Part shown: in pieces, positions 1 through 9,365 of the stretch
Layout: the number at the start of each line of letters is the position of its first letter
How positions within the stretch are numbered: position 1 is the stretch's first letter
DNA from: Paulinella micropora
Lineage: Eukaryota; Cercozoa; Imbricatea; Euglyphida
Direction of reading: 5' to 3'
Length of the DNA: 21,693 nt
Assembly: GCA_009731375.1 (NCBI GenBank)
Contig: BJOX01000333.1
Span: 149,642-171,334 of the forward strand
The notes under the pieces: model-generated
The model's database searches: none
What the model saw: only the letters and a program-made list of their open reading frames with translations
What the model was told of the DNA's origin: nothing
Translations under genes and position numbers: made by a program

Positions 1-344
1 GCATGAGGACGTTTTGTGGTAAGTATCTGGGACGCCTCGAAACCCGTCACCACCCCTAGATCGCGGAATGTAAATACCCCTTTGATCCCACGTGGTGTAT
101 GTCTTATAAAAAACAACACAACGACATGGCCTCGGAACCAACACAACAACATAGCCTCGGAACCCACATCGACATAGCCTCGGAACCCACACAACAACAG
201 AGCCTCGGAACCAACACAACAACATAGCCTCGAACCAACACAACAACATAGCCTCGGAGCCAACACAACGACATAGCCTCGAAACCAGTGGGAAGAGGCC
301 CAACCACCTCCTCTTCCCGTGGGGTGCCATACTGTGCACCCCTC

Positions 345-345
<1 letters not shown>
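1..345. repeat. 345-bp repeat with internal 25-bp minisatellite, copy 1
   Basis: Identical to 5561-5905 except base 143 (A against G), and it may extend past the window start. Bases 112-286 are about seven units of 23-25 bp, each ending CCTCGGAACC. Two hairpins follow: 290-298 with 310-318 (9 bp) and 321-327 with 336-342 (7 bp). An (AAT)n array begins right after CCTCCA. Open frames here repeat with the minisatellite and look non-coding. Confidence 0.85.
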
Positions 346-410
<65 letters not shown>

Positions 411-524
411 TAATAATAATCATAATAATGATGATGATGATAATAATAATAATAATAATGATAAAATAATAATGATAAAAATAGTAATAATAGTAATAAT
501 AGTGCTTCTCTGTCAATGGCTAGT

Positions 525-582
<58 letters not shown>

Positions 583-724
583 TAATAATAATAATAATAA
601 CAATAATAATCATAATAATAATCATAATAATAATGATAATAATAGTAATAATAATAATAATAATAATGATAATAATAATAATAGTAATCAAATAATAATT
701 AAAATAATAATAATAGTAAAAAAT
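346..724. repeat. (AAT)n arrays
   Basis: AAT with GAT and AGT variants, split by the 20-bp SINE tip at 502-521. Confidence 0.95.
502..521 (-). mobile_element. SINE 3' tip (20 bp)
   Basis: GTGCTTCTCTGTCAATGGCT on the plus strand is the exact last 20 bp of the SINE, set between two AAT arrays. It is a 5'-truncated or recombined remnant. Confidence 0.75.
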
Positions 725-980
725 AATCGTAATATGGAGAGATAGAGAGAAAGAGAAGTTGTTAAGATATGGATAGAAGAGCAAGGATAGAGGAAACGAT
801 AGAGATCCCAACGACCACTAAGAAACATTAAACGTCGTCAAACCGTTTAGGGTTTCTTTCATTGGGGTAATAAAGTCCTGTTATCTACAGCGCTAACAAT
901 TAGCTATGCTAGCTATTGTTATCCCACCAACCATTGGTCATGATTGGTATAAGAAATTTCCAGGACATTGGGGGGAGGTT
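725..980. other. Low-copy intergenic DNA with a small inverted repeat
   Basis: About 250 bp without a gene. An imperfect hairpin, AACAATTAGCTA / TAGCTATTGTT, lies at 895-920. Nothing else recognised. Confidence 0.5.
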
Positions 981-982
981 GA

Positions 983-1054
<72 letters not shown>

Positions 1055-1056
1055 AA
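981..1056. repeat. (GA)n array
   Basis: Nearly pure GA dinucleotides. Confidence 0.95.
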
Positions 1057-1093
1057 GCTAAGACTCAAGTCTGCTGTTCGTAGAGCAGATAGT

Positions 1094-1815
1094 TCATGAG
1101 TGCGGCCTTAAACTCAGCTTTTTCCATGATGATTTGGAGCGCTTCTGGTAGCCACATACACGATATTTATATATATTCGGTATAGTTAGAAGTCTGAGTT
1201 TAGCAAATAAGGGTGTGGTTGGTGCTCTCGGTGATGCTAGGCTTATGAGACGTATTATCTTTTTTTGCATAGTGATGAGAGGGTAGATGATGGTGTTTGG
1301 GGTGTCGGATCCCCAGATAGATATATTATATGTTAGGAGGGAGTAGACGTGACTATAGTATAGTTGGACGAGAATATGAGTGGGTAGTAGCTGGTTAACA
1401 TGCATAGTGATGAGAGGGTAGATGATGGTGTTTGGGGTGTCGGATCCCCAGATAGATATATTATATGTTAGGAGGGAGTAGACGTGACTATAGTATAGTT
1501 GGACGAGAATATGAGTGGGTAGTAGCTGGTTAACATGCCGAAACATTTGCACAAATGGTTGTAGACGGACAGCAATTGTTTGTACATGTTTCCTGAAAGA
1601 CAGGTTGCTTTGGACAGTTGTACCCAGTAGTTTGATCTGTTTCTCATGTTAGAGTTTCGTCTCCCCGATCGCCAGCTGCAGCTTTACGTCCTGTCCAAAC
1701 TTGTGGAAGATCGTGTATGTTGTCTTAGTAGGGTTAGGTACAAGATTATGTCTATGAAAGTAGCGTACAAGGCTGGTTGTATCGGCTTGTGCATGCTCTT
1801 GTAGTTGCTCTTTGT
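1094..1815 (-). pseudogene. LINE (non-LTR) reverse transcriptase fragment, 3' part of ORF2
   Basis: The frame on the minus strand runs from 1815 to a stop at 1094. It has the order typical of the region after the RT catalytic core in CR1/Jockey-type LINEs: N-P-T-K-T, then I-K-L-L-G-T-T-V (the [K/T]-x-L-G motif), R-x-V-N-Q-L-L-P, L-Y-Y-S-H-V-Y-S-L-L-T-Y with W-G, and M-Q-K-K-I-I-R-L-I-S. An in-frame TAA at 1649-1651 breaks it, and the catalytic FADD-type box is not included. A 135-bp segment is duplicated in frame (about 1267-1401 and 1402-1536). The 5' side is cut by (CTT)n. Confidence 0.85.
1267..1536. repeat. 135-bp exact tandem duplication inside the LINE
   Basis: Two copies with no difference seen. 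135 bp is 45 codons, so the frame is kept. The duplicated unit carries the L-Y-Y-S and W-G motifs of the RT thumb. Confidence 0.9.
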
Positions 1816-1989
1816 TCTTCTTCTTCTTCTTCTTCTTCTTCTTCTTCTTCTTCTTCTTCTTCTTCTTCTTCTTCTTCTTCTTCTTCTTCTCCTTCTTCTT
1901 CTCCTTCTTCTTCTCCTTCTTCTTCTCCTTCTCCTTCTCCTTCCTTCTTCTTCTTCTTCTTCTTCTTCTTCTTTCTCTTCTTCTTCTTC

Positions 1990-2040
1990 TTTGCCTTTGC
2001 CTTTGATTTAATGAAGTTACTTTTACAAGTGACCTCTGGT
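1990..2040 (-). mobile_element. Retroposon 3' end with (AAG)n tail, type 1, copy a
   Basis: Minus strand: GACCAGAGGTCACTTG, TAACTTCATTAAATC, AAAGGCAAAGGCAAAG, then AAG repeats. The same sequence appears at 2481-2532 and 4775-4826. Confidence 0.65.
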
Positions 2041-2400
2041 CTTCTTCTTCTTCTTCTTCTTCTTCTTCTTCTTCTTCTTCTTCTTCTTCTTCTTCTTCTT
2101 CTTCTTTCTTCTTTCTTCATTCTTCATTCTTCATTCTTCTTTCTTCCTTCTTCTTCTTCTTCTTCTTCTTCTTCTTCTTCTTCTTCTTCTTCTTCTTCTT
2201 CTTTCTTCTTTCTTCTTTCTTCCTTCTTCTTTCTTCTTTCTTCTTTCTTCTTTCTTCTTTCACTTTCTTCTCTTTCTTCTCTTTCTTCTTTTTCTTCTTT
2301 TTCTTCTTTTTCTTCTTTTTCTTCTTTTTCTTCTTTTTCTTCTTCTTCTCCTTCTTCTTCTTCTTTTTCTTCTTCTTCTTTTTCTTCTTCTTTTTCTTCT

Positions 2401-2441
<41 letters not shown>

Positions 2442-2480
2442 TTCTTCTTCTTCTTCTTCTTCTTCTTCTTCTTCTTCTTC

Positions 2481-2532
2481 TTTGCCTTTGCCTTTGATTT
2501 AATGAAGTTACTTTAACAAGTGACCTCTGGTC
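2481..2532 (-). mobile_element. Retroposon 3' end with (AAG)n tail, type 1, copy b
   Basis: One base different from copy a (TTAAAG for TAAAAG). Its tail runs to copy a, so two 3' ends are chained through one tail. Confidence 0.65.
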
Positions 2533-2875
2533 TTCTTCTTCTTCTTCTTCTTCTTCTTCTTCTTCTTCTTCTTCTTCTTCTTCTTCTTCTTCTTTCTTCT
2601 TTCTTCCTTCTTCCTTCTTCCTTCTTCCTTCTTCCTTCTTCCTTCTTCCTCTTCCTCTTCCTCTTCCTCTTCTTCTTCTTCTTCTTCTTCTTCTTCTTCT
2701 TCTTCTTCTTCTTCTTCTTCTTTCTTCTTTCTTCTCTTTCTTCTCTTTCTTTTTCTTCTTTTTCTTCTTTTTCTTCTTCTTTTTCTTCTTCTTTTTCTTC
2801 TTTTTCTTCTTTTTCTTCTTCTTTTTCTTTTTCTTCTTCTTCTTCTTCTTCTTCTTCTTCTTCTTCTTCTTCTTC

Positions 2876-3132
2876 TTTAATGAAAGCGAAATTGTACAGA
2901 GACTACTAGAGTCTTCTTCTGTGTGTTGTACAGAGACTACTATAGTCTTTTTCTTCTTCTTCTTCTTCTTCTTCTTCTTCTTCTTCTTCTTCTTCTTCTT
3001 CTTCTTCTTCTTTAATGAAAGCGAAATTGTACAGACTACTAGAGTCTTCTTCTTCTTCTTCTTCTTCTTCTTCTTCTTCTTCTTCTTCTTCTTCTTCTTC
3101 TTCTTCTTCTTCTTTAATGAAAGCAACTTAGT
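2876..3132 (-). mobile_element. Retroposon 3' ends with (AAG)n tail, type 2, tandem
   Basis: Three times the minus strand reads TTTCGCTTTCATTAAAG (or a close variant) and then AAG repeats, at about 2876-2900, 3012-3035 and 3112-3125. A CTCTAGTAGTCTCTGTACAA block precedes the first two. The array looks like repeated tail-to-end duplication. Confidence 0.6.
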
Positions 3133-3335
3133 CAGAACTTAGTCAGAAATCGAGCGAGAAGTGAAATATAAACTAGATATGATAGAGGAAACAAAAATGG
3201 GAAAATAAACATAAATGTAAATATGAGGGAAGAAATGTATGCATGCATGCATGCATGCATGTATGTATGTATGTATGTATGCATGTATGTATAGAAGCTG
3301 ACGCCCGCGCCGCAACCACAGGTTATTGCTAACAT

Positions 3336-3388
<53 letters not shown>

Positions 3389-3755
3389 GTAGATAGATAG
3401 ATAGAGGGGAAAATATAAGAGGAAAACTGATATGATAAGGACACAGAAAAGGCAGGGAAAAGGGAAAAATGAGAGGAAAAACTAAGAGCTAAAGAAAAGG
3501 AAAAGAGGAAAAAAATACTAAATATGATAGGGAAACAGAAATGCAAGAAAAAGAGAAAGTATGATGGAAGAAACAGGAAATAGAAAAAGGGAAGGAAAGA
3601 CTAGATACGAAAAAGAGACAGAAATGAAAGATGAAAAAGGAAAAAGGAGAGAAACTGGCAAGAATAAAACAAGGAAAAGAAAGGAAGACAATATACAAGA
3701 GAAGAAAAAGAGAAGAAACAAGTTCAGTGGGAGCGTCGTGGCGCATCCCACAGGC

Positions 3756-3765
<10 letters not shown>
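3133..3765. other. A-rich DNA with (ATGC/ATGT)n and (ATAG)n tracts
   Basis: (ATGC)/(ATGT) at 3237-3292, (ATAG) at 3333-3405, then an A- and G-rich stretch in which AAAGAGACAGAAATG-type phrases recur loosely. No gene seen. Confidence 0.7.
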
Positions 3766-3840
<75 letters not shown>

Positions 3841-3848
3841 TCTCTCAT
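3766..3848. repeat. (CT)n array
   Basis: CT dinucleotides with two short interruptions. Confidence 0.95.
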
Positions 3849-4018
3849 CTCGTTTGGCAGAGTCCATGATGCGCGCATTGCCGCGCGCAGTTTCAGCCGC
3901 AGACATAGCACGAAAGTAGGGCAAGAGACCACGCGGGTTGAGAGGGAAATCATCGAGCATAGCATCAGCGAGCATGTCCCTCTCAGCGGGTAGCACTCGA
4001 ATAACGCTTGCGTAATGT
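3849..4018 (-). pseudogene. Unrecognised protein-like fragment
   Basis: The minus strand is open for about 55 codons of ordinary amino-acid composition, including L-P-A-E-R-D-M-L-A-D-A-M-L-D-D-F and G-L-L-P-Y-F-R-A-M-S-A-A, before it runs into Arg-Glu repeats from (GA)n. The GC content is higher than in the flanks. I cannot assign a family. It may be a gene or transposon fragment cut by the microsatellite, or chance. Confidence 0.3.
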
Positions 4019-4036
4019 GGCCGATCGGACCTTGGG

Positions 4037-4108
4037 CAATTTCCCCGGGAAGCTAAACATATTAAGACTAATTACCAGGGTAATTGCTGGTGAATGCTTT
4101 TATGTGAG
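4037..4108 (+). mobile_element. Diverged right half of the fold-back MITE
   Basis: AATTTCCCCGGGAAGCTAAA, then CTAATTACC, GGTAATTGCTGGTGAATGC and TTTTATGTG, in the same order as the right arm at 19605-19677 with several substitutions and a small insertion. The left arm is not present. Confidence 0.75.
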
Positions 4109-4175
4109 CTGGCGTAAATAAGCTAACGCCTCACGACCAAGAGCACCAGTTGGTTCGAGAACCCAAGGGACAAGA

Positions 4176-4267
4176 CTTCTTCTTCTTCTTCTTCTTCTTT
4201 TCTTCTTCTTCTTCTTCTTCTTCTTCTTCTTCTTCTTCTTCTTCTTCTTCTTCTTCTTCTTCTTCTT
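4176..4267. repeat. (CTT)n, tail of the LINE at 4268-4679
   Basis: On the minus strand it is (AAG)n directly after the LINE 3' untranslated region. Confidence 0.9.
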
Positions 4268-4679
4268 GGATTCCTTTTTATTCAGAGAGATAATTGTACA
4301 ATTATAATTCATGGAGTAACTGCTAATTGCCTAAAGCAAATCGCTGGCCGATGCAGTGACCAGTGCCTGGGGTTATAGTTATTAATATATTTAAATTTCG
4401 AGTCCGGCGTACGAGCCTGATTAATTAATAAGTATTGCTTAAGTTCTTTTTTGATTTGGCTTGGTTTGGTTATATGAAAAATATGTTCGGGTAATTTGTT
4501 GAATATGTTAGCATTAGTTTGCGTGAAGTGCGGGTCGTCTCTGTCTATATATATATACTTTCTTTTCTTAGCGTAACGAGTGCGATGATTATGTGTGGTA
4601 TTAGTGCTAATGTATTTATTATCATGTATTGGTTGGTGCATTATTTTTGTTGAGTGTATGTATGGATGCGTTTCGATCA
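4268..4679 (-). pseudogene. LINE ORF2 C-terminus with 3' UTR and (AAG)n tail
   Basis: The minus-strand frame from 4679 to the TGA at 4309 encodes T-H-N-H-R-T-R-Y-A, an N-I-F-N-K-L-P segment and S-Q-I-K-K-E-L-K-Q-Y-L-L. This matches the extreme C-terminal pattern of CR1-type LINE proteins (H-N-x-R-T/N-T-R, then W/F-N-x-L-P and F/I-K-K-x-L-K-x-x-L). After the stop come about 40 nt with AATAAA and then AAG repeats. It is 5'-truncated by another (AAG)n tail. It is probably the same family as the fragment at 1094-1815, which ends just before this region of the protein. Confidence 0.75.
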
Positions 4680-4711
<32 letters not shown>

Positions 4712-4774
4712 CTTCTTCTTCTTCTTCTTCTTCTTCTTCTTCTTCTTCTTCTTCTTCTTCTTCTTCTTCTTCTT
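4680..4774. repeat. (CTT)n array
   Basis: Pure CTT. It is the (AAG)n tail of the retroposon end at 4775-4870. Confidence 0.95.
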
Positions 4775-4870
4775 TTCCTTTGCCTTTGGTTTAATGAAGT
4801 TACTTTTACAAGTGACCTCTGGTCATCCATACAAATCGTTAGCCCGAAGGCCATTGATTTAACAAAGACG
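4775..4870 (-). mobile_element. Retroposon 3' end with (AAG)n tail, type 1, copy c (longer)
   Basis: The same 3' end preceded by about 45 more bases, including CAATGGCCTTCGGGCTAACG. Its (AAG)n tail is 4680-4774. Confidence 0.65.
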
Positions 4871-4878
4871 GTGACCCT

Positions 4879-4973
4879 TATATTATTATTATTATTAAAG
4901 TAGCGTTGTAATATATTAAAGTAATAATATTAATAATGATAGTAATAATAATAATAATATAATAATAATAATA

Positions 4974-5048
<75 letters not shown>
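4879..5048. repeat. (AAT)n array, tail of a SINE
   Basis: AT-rich start, then pure AAT up to the SINE end at 5049. Confidence 0.95.
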
Positions 5049-5093
5049 GTGCTTCTCTGTCAATGGCTGATGCATTTCTGCACATGCGCCTCC
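5049..5093 (-). mobile_element. SINE 3' end, truncated by N gap
   Basis: 45 bp identical to the 3' end of SINE copy 2, followed on the minus strand by a long (ATT)n tail (5048 to about 4919). The rest is hidden by 428 Ns. Confidence 0.85.
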
Positions 5094-5521
5094 NNNNNNN
5101 NNNNNNNNNNNNNNNNNNNNNNNNNNNNNNNNNNNNNNNNNNNNNNNNNNNNNNNNNNNNNNNNNNNNNNNNNNNNNNNNNNNNNNNNNNNNNNNNNNNN
5201 NNNNNNNNNNNNNNNNNNNNNNNNNNNNNNNNNNNNNNNNNNNNNNNNNNNNNNNNNNNNNNNNNNNNNNNNNNNNNNNNNNNNNNNNNNNNNNNNNNNN
5301 NNNNNNNNNNNNNNNNNNNNNNNNNNNNNNNNNNNNNNNNNNNNNNNNNNNNNNNNNNNNNNNNNNNNNNNNNNNNNNNNNNNNNNNNNNNNNNNNNNNN
5401 NNNNNNNNNNNNNNNNNNNNNNNNNNNNNNNNNNNNNNNNNNNNNNNNNNNNNNNNNNNNNNNNNNNNNNNNNNNNNNNNNNNNNNNNNNNNNNNNNNNN
5501 NNNNNNNNNNNNNNNNNNNNN
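5094..5521. other. Assembly gap (N)
   Basis: 428 Ns between a SINE 3' end and the sequence leading into the 345-bp repeat. Confidence 1.
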
Positions 5522-5560
5522 ACTCACAGGGGTAGCAGACATTTCATGCGGTCTGCCAGC

Positions 5561-5905
5561 GCATGAGGACGTTTTGTGGTAAGTATCTGGGACGCCTCGA
5601 AACCCGTCACCACCCCTAGATCGCGGAATGTAAATACCCCTTTGATCCCACGTGGTGTATGTCTTATAAAAAACAACACAACGACATGGCCTCGGAACCA
5701 ACGCAACAACATAGCCTCGGAACCCACATCGACATAGCCTCGGAACCCACACAACAACAGAGCCTCGGAACCAACACAACAACATAGCCTCGAACCAACA
5801 CAACAACATAGCCTCGGAGCCAACACAACGACATAGCCTCGAAACCAGTGGGAAGAGGCCCAACCACCTCCTCTTCCCGTGGGGTGCCATACTGTGCACC
5901 CCTCC
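5561..5905. repeat. 345-bp repeat, copy 2
   Basis: Offset 5560 from copy 1 with one base difference. It also carries the minisatellite and both hairpins and is followed by (AAT)n. To the left, 5522-5560 is ordinary sequence next to the 428-base N gap. Confidence 0.85.
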
Positions 5906-5945
<40 letters not shown>

Positions 5946-6185
5946 GAAATCGTATGCTTACGATATGTTTATATGGTCGGAGAGTTAGGGAAGAAGATCC
6001 AAAGTAGAATGAAATGTTAAATGAGCACTTCAGTTAATATTTCAATAATTTGGTTTAAGAAAGAGAGGGAAAGATCCAAACTAGGATGAAACGTTAACTG
6101 TGCTCTTCAGTTAATATTTCATTGATTTGGTTGGGAAAAGAAAGGAGAAATAAAAGATGTCGGAAATGATGTTCCAGACTAGAAT
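5906..6185. repeat. (AAT)n and 77-bp imperfect tandem duplication
   Basis: AAT to 5945. Then two copies, about 5996-6072 and 6073-6149, each starting GATCCAAA and containing TTCAGTTAATATTTCA and TTTGGTT. AT-rich, no gene. Confidence 0.75.
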
Positions 6186-6566
6186 GTATGTATGTATGTA
6201 TGTATGTATGTGTATGTATGTATGCATGCATGCATGTATGTATGTATGTGTATGCATGTATGTACGTATGTATGTATGCATGCATGCATCATGCATGCAT
6301 GTATGTATGCGTGTAATTATGCATGTATGTATGTATGTATGTATGTGTGTATGTGTGTGTGTGCGTATGTATGTATGTATGCCACTATGTATGTATGTAT
6401 GCATGTATATATGTATGTATGTATGTATGTATGTGTATGTATGTATGTATGTATGTATGTATGTATGTGTATGTATGCATGTATGTATGTATGTAGGTAG
6501 GTAGGTATGTAGGTATGCAGGTATGTATGTATGCATGCATGCATTCATGCATGCATGTATGTATTT
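6186..6566. repeat. (TATG)n array
   Basis: TATG with TGCA, TGTG and TAGG variants over about 380 bp. Its 3' edge is the outer edge of the inverted repeat arm. Confidence 0.95.
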
Positions 6567-6790
6567 ATGTAAATGCGACACTGATGTCATTATTACTGTA
6601 TGATTATTAAATTATTCAATAATAATCCAGATTATGCCCCCCCCCCCCCCAAAAAAAAAAAAAAAAAAAATAAAAAACANNNNNNNNNNACCGTCTTATG
6701 ATGTTAATCAATATTAATCAATATCACTCAATCGATATGAACTTGAGTTCAACTTGAATAAACATAAATCAATATTTATCAACATAATCA
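6567..6790 (+). repeat. Long inverted repeat, left arm
   Basis: AAATGCGACACTGATGTCAT and following bases to 6620, and ACCGTCTTATGATGTTAATC and following bases from 6690, are each found reversed at 8964-9230. A poly(C)-poly(A) tract and a 10-base N run (6680-6689) interrupt this arm. Confidence 0.8.
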
Positions 6791-7272
6791 AGTTATGACG
6801 GTGGGAGTTGATAATAAAACGGAACTTATCAATATCATAATGAAGTAACGGAACCGTCGTAAAAATAGATGTAAAAACTTGAAGAAAGTTAACACAACAT
6901 CATAGTAGTAGTAATAACTTGATTCGGTCCGGTACGGTATTCACATGATTCTGGATCATAATGATAATATGATCTTATTCAATATTATTCAACTTATGAT
7001 TATATTATATTAATTTGATGAATACTATTCAATATTATTCAATATTATGCTTCAATATATAAAAAACTTATTCAATATTATTCAATTAGTGTTATTCAAT
7101 ATTAATATTATTTAATATTATTCCATATTATTCAATATTATTCAAATATTATTCAATGTTATTTATGATTATTATTCAATACTATTTAACGTTCAACTAT
7201 TATATCAAAATTGTTCAAGCTAATTACTTAATATCATTAAATGTTGGTCAATATTACTTAATAACGGTAGGC
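6791..7272. repeat. AT-rich DNA with TATTATTCAA units
   Basis: From about 6980 to 7170 ATTATTCAATATT recurs in a loose 10-11 bp tandem. No gene. Confidence 0.75.
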
Positions 7273-7320
7273 TGATGATGATGATGATGATGATGAGAGA
7301 GAGAGCCTGAGAGAGAGGGA

Positions 7321-7359
<39 letters not shown>

Positions 7360-7361
7360 GC

Positions 7362-7407
<46 letters not shown>

Positions 7408-7503
7408 GTGAGTGAGAGAGAGAGAGAGAGCCTGAGAGAGCGTGTGTGTGTGTGTGTGTGTGTGTTTGTGTGTGTAAGAGAAAGAGAGAGAGAGAGAGAG
7501 AGT

Positions 7504-7538
<35 letters not shown>

Positions 7539-7554
7539 AGAGAGAGAGAGTGAA

Positions 7555-7631
<77 letters not shown>

Positions 7632-7700
7632 AGAGAGAGAGAAAGAGAGAGATTGATAAGAGGAGAGAGGAGAGAGGGAGAGAGGGAAAAAGGGGAAAGA
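7273..7700. repeat. Compound (GATG)/(GA)/(GT) array
   Basis: GATG, then GA and GT tracts. GAGAGAGAGCCTGAGAGAG before a GT run occurs twice (about 7297 and 7422), a 125-bp duplication. Confidence 0.95.
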
Positions 7701-8577
7701 CATGCATGCATACATGCATGCATGCATACATACATACATACATACATACATGCATACATGCAGACATACATACATACATACATACATACATACATGCATA
7801 CATGCATACATACATACATACATACATACATACATGCATGCATGCATGCATGCATGCATACATGCATACATGCATGCATGCATGCATGCATACATACATA
7901 CATACATACCTGCATACCTACGTACCTACATACCTATATGCTTAATACATACATACATGCATACATTCATGCGCACACATACATACATACATACATACAT
8001 ACATACATACACACACACACATACATACACATACATACATACATACATACAGACATACATACATATATGCATACATACATACGCACATACGTACATACAT
8101 ACATACATACAAACTGCATACATACATACATACATTCAAACTGCATACATACATACATACATACATGCATGCATGCATGCATGCATACATATATACATAC
8201 ATACATACATACATGCATGCATGCATGCATGGATGCATCATGCATGCATGCATGCATGTATGTATGTATGTATGTATGTATGTATGTATGTTATTTGTAT
8301 GTATGTATGTATGCATGCCTGCATGCAATGATGTATGTACGTATGTATCTATGTATGTATGCATGTATGTATGTTCTCACGTATATATGCATGTATGATA
8401 TACATATGTATGTATGTATGTGTATGTATGCGTATCAGTGTATGTATGTATGTATGTATGTATGTATGCATGCATGCATGCATGCATCCATGCATGTATG
8501 TATGTATGTATGTAGGTACTATGATGTAGGTATTAATATGTAGGTATGTATGCATGCAGGTATGTATGTATGTGTTT
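7701..8577. repeat. (CATA)n then (TATG)n, inverted at about 8240
   Basis: CATA with CATG units up to about 8240, then the complementary TATG units to 8577, with the turn at ATGGATGCATCATGCAT. The two halves can pair. Confidence 0.95.
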
Positions 8578-8612
8578 CTAAACCTAAACCTAACCCTAAC
8601 CCTAACCGTAAC
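8578..8612. repeat. Short interstitial telomere-like tract
   Basis: About five units: CTAAAC twice, CTAACC three times, then GTAAC. It matches the (TTAGGG)n telomere motif of most metazoans, with two degenerate units. Confidence 0.75.
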
Positions 8613-8959
8613 TTCAGTCGATCGGTAAGATCACCCTCTTCCTCCTCGTCCACCGCGACGTCCGCGACCGTGCTGCCATCGCCACCTCGTCCACGTCCCG
8701 CCGCGACCGAATACGAGCCCCGATCCTTACGCTTCCACCTGTATCGATTGATGTTTTGGGTGTTGAATTGTTCCAAATTAGGCAGCTCGTCACTGTGAAA
8801 CATTCCTTCCAGCCCAGTGGTCCGAGCTGCCACATGCCATGGCGAATCGCCTCTTTGTTCCCGAATCGCTGCCCCGTGCTCAGCAGGCGAGAGTCTATCC
8901 ATATCGTCATGGTACAACGTCTTGTCGTTATGGACACGGCATTCCCCCTTAATGCGCAC
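8613..8959 (-). pseudogene. Unrecognised protein-like ORF ending in telomere-like repeat
   Basis: The minus strand is open for about 115 codons of mixed composition from an ATG at 8957-8959. It includes W-H-V-A-A-R, N-L-E-Q-F-N, an R-W-K-R-K-D basic patch and a V-D-E-E-E-E-G acidic patch. It then reads into Leu-Gly repeats from the telomere-like tract and microsatellite. No family is recognised. GC content is high compared with the AT-rich flanks. It could be an exon or transposon fragment; two other frames are also open for much of it, so coding is unproven. Confidence 0.3.
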
Positions 8960-8963
8960 TTGA

Positions 8964-9230
8964 TGATTATGTTACAATGATTAATATTGATTAACTTGAA
9001 TATTGATTCAGTCAAATTGAACTCAAGGTCATATTGATTAAGTGATATTGATTAATCATCTATTGATTAATATTGATTAACATCATAAGACGGTTGATGA
9101 ATATTGCGGGGGCCTGGATTTATATTGGCTGAATTAATACTATGATTGATTTTTTTTGCATATTCTTGATCAACTTCTATTGAATAATTTAATAATCATA
9201 CGGTAATAATGACATCAGTGTCGCATTTAC
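8964..9230 (-). repeat. Long inverted repeat, right arm
   Basis: Reverse-complement match to 6567-6790, with about 80 bp more in the middle where the left arm has poly(C)/poly(A) and Ns. CATA repeats follow outside, as TATG repeats precede the left arm. Confidence 0.8.
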
Positions 9231-9244
9231 ATACATACATACAT

Positions 9245-9275
<31 letters not shown>

Positions 9276-9365
9276 ACCATATACCACATAGACCTTAGAC
9301 CATATGCCATATACCATATAATGTATAATGAATAATGAACGATATGGCTACAGGGAGCACAAGTA
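9231..9365. repeat. (ACAT)n and AT-rich ATATACCATATACC repeats
   Basis: ACAT units, then ATACCATATACCACATAGACC-like short repeats. No gene. Confidence 0.8.

Larger units (their letters stand above)
1816..3115. repeat. (CTT)n array, 1.3 kb, with retroposon 3' ends
   Basis: CTT with CCTT, CTTT and TTTTC variants. It contains non-simple inserts at 1990-2040, 2481-2532, 2876-2948 and 3013-3046. On the minus strand each insert leads into (AAG)n, as a retroposon 3' end does with its tail. Poly-Ser, Leu, Phe, Lys, Glu or Arg frames here are not genes. Confidence 0.95.

Noticed and set aside
104-307. Repeated Val-Cys-rich minus-strand frame, also at 5664-5867
   Set aside because: It follows the 25-bp minisatellite unit and has no known motif. 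Its identity in both copies reflects repeat identity, not selection.
319-811. Poly-Asn and poly-Ile/Tyr/Leu open frames
   Set aside because: They are translations of AAT arrays in different frames, with no non-repeat domain.
1777-3126. Long Ser/Leu/Phe and Lys/Arg/Glu frames on both strands
   Set aside because: Trinucleotide repeats lack stops in most frames. Composition is fully explained by CTT/AAG.
6094-8555. Many Tyr-Val-Cys-Met and His-Thr-Tyr-Ile frames
   Set aside because: Tetranucleotide repeats CATA/TATG have a 12-bp, four-codon cycle without stops. They are not genes.
8578-8612. Chromosome end
   Set aside because: Only about five degenerate telomere-like units are present and ordinary sequence continues on both sides.
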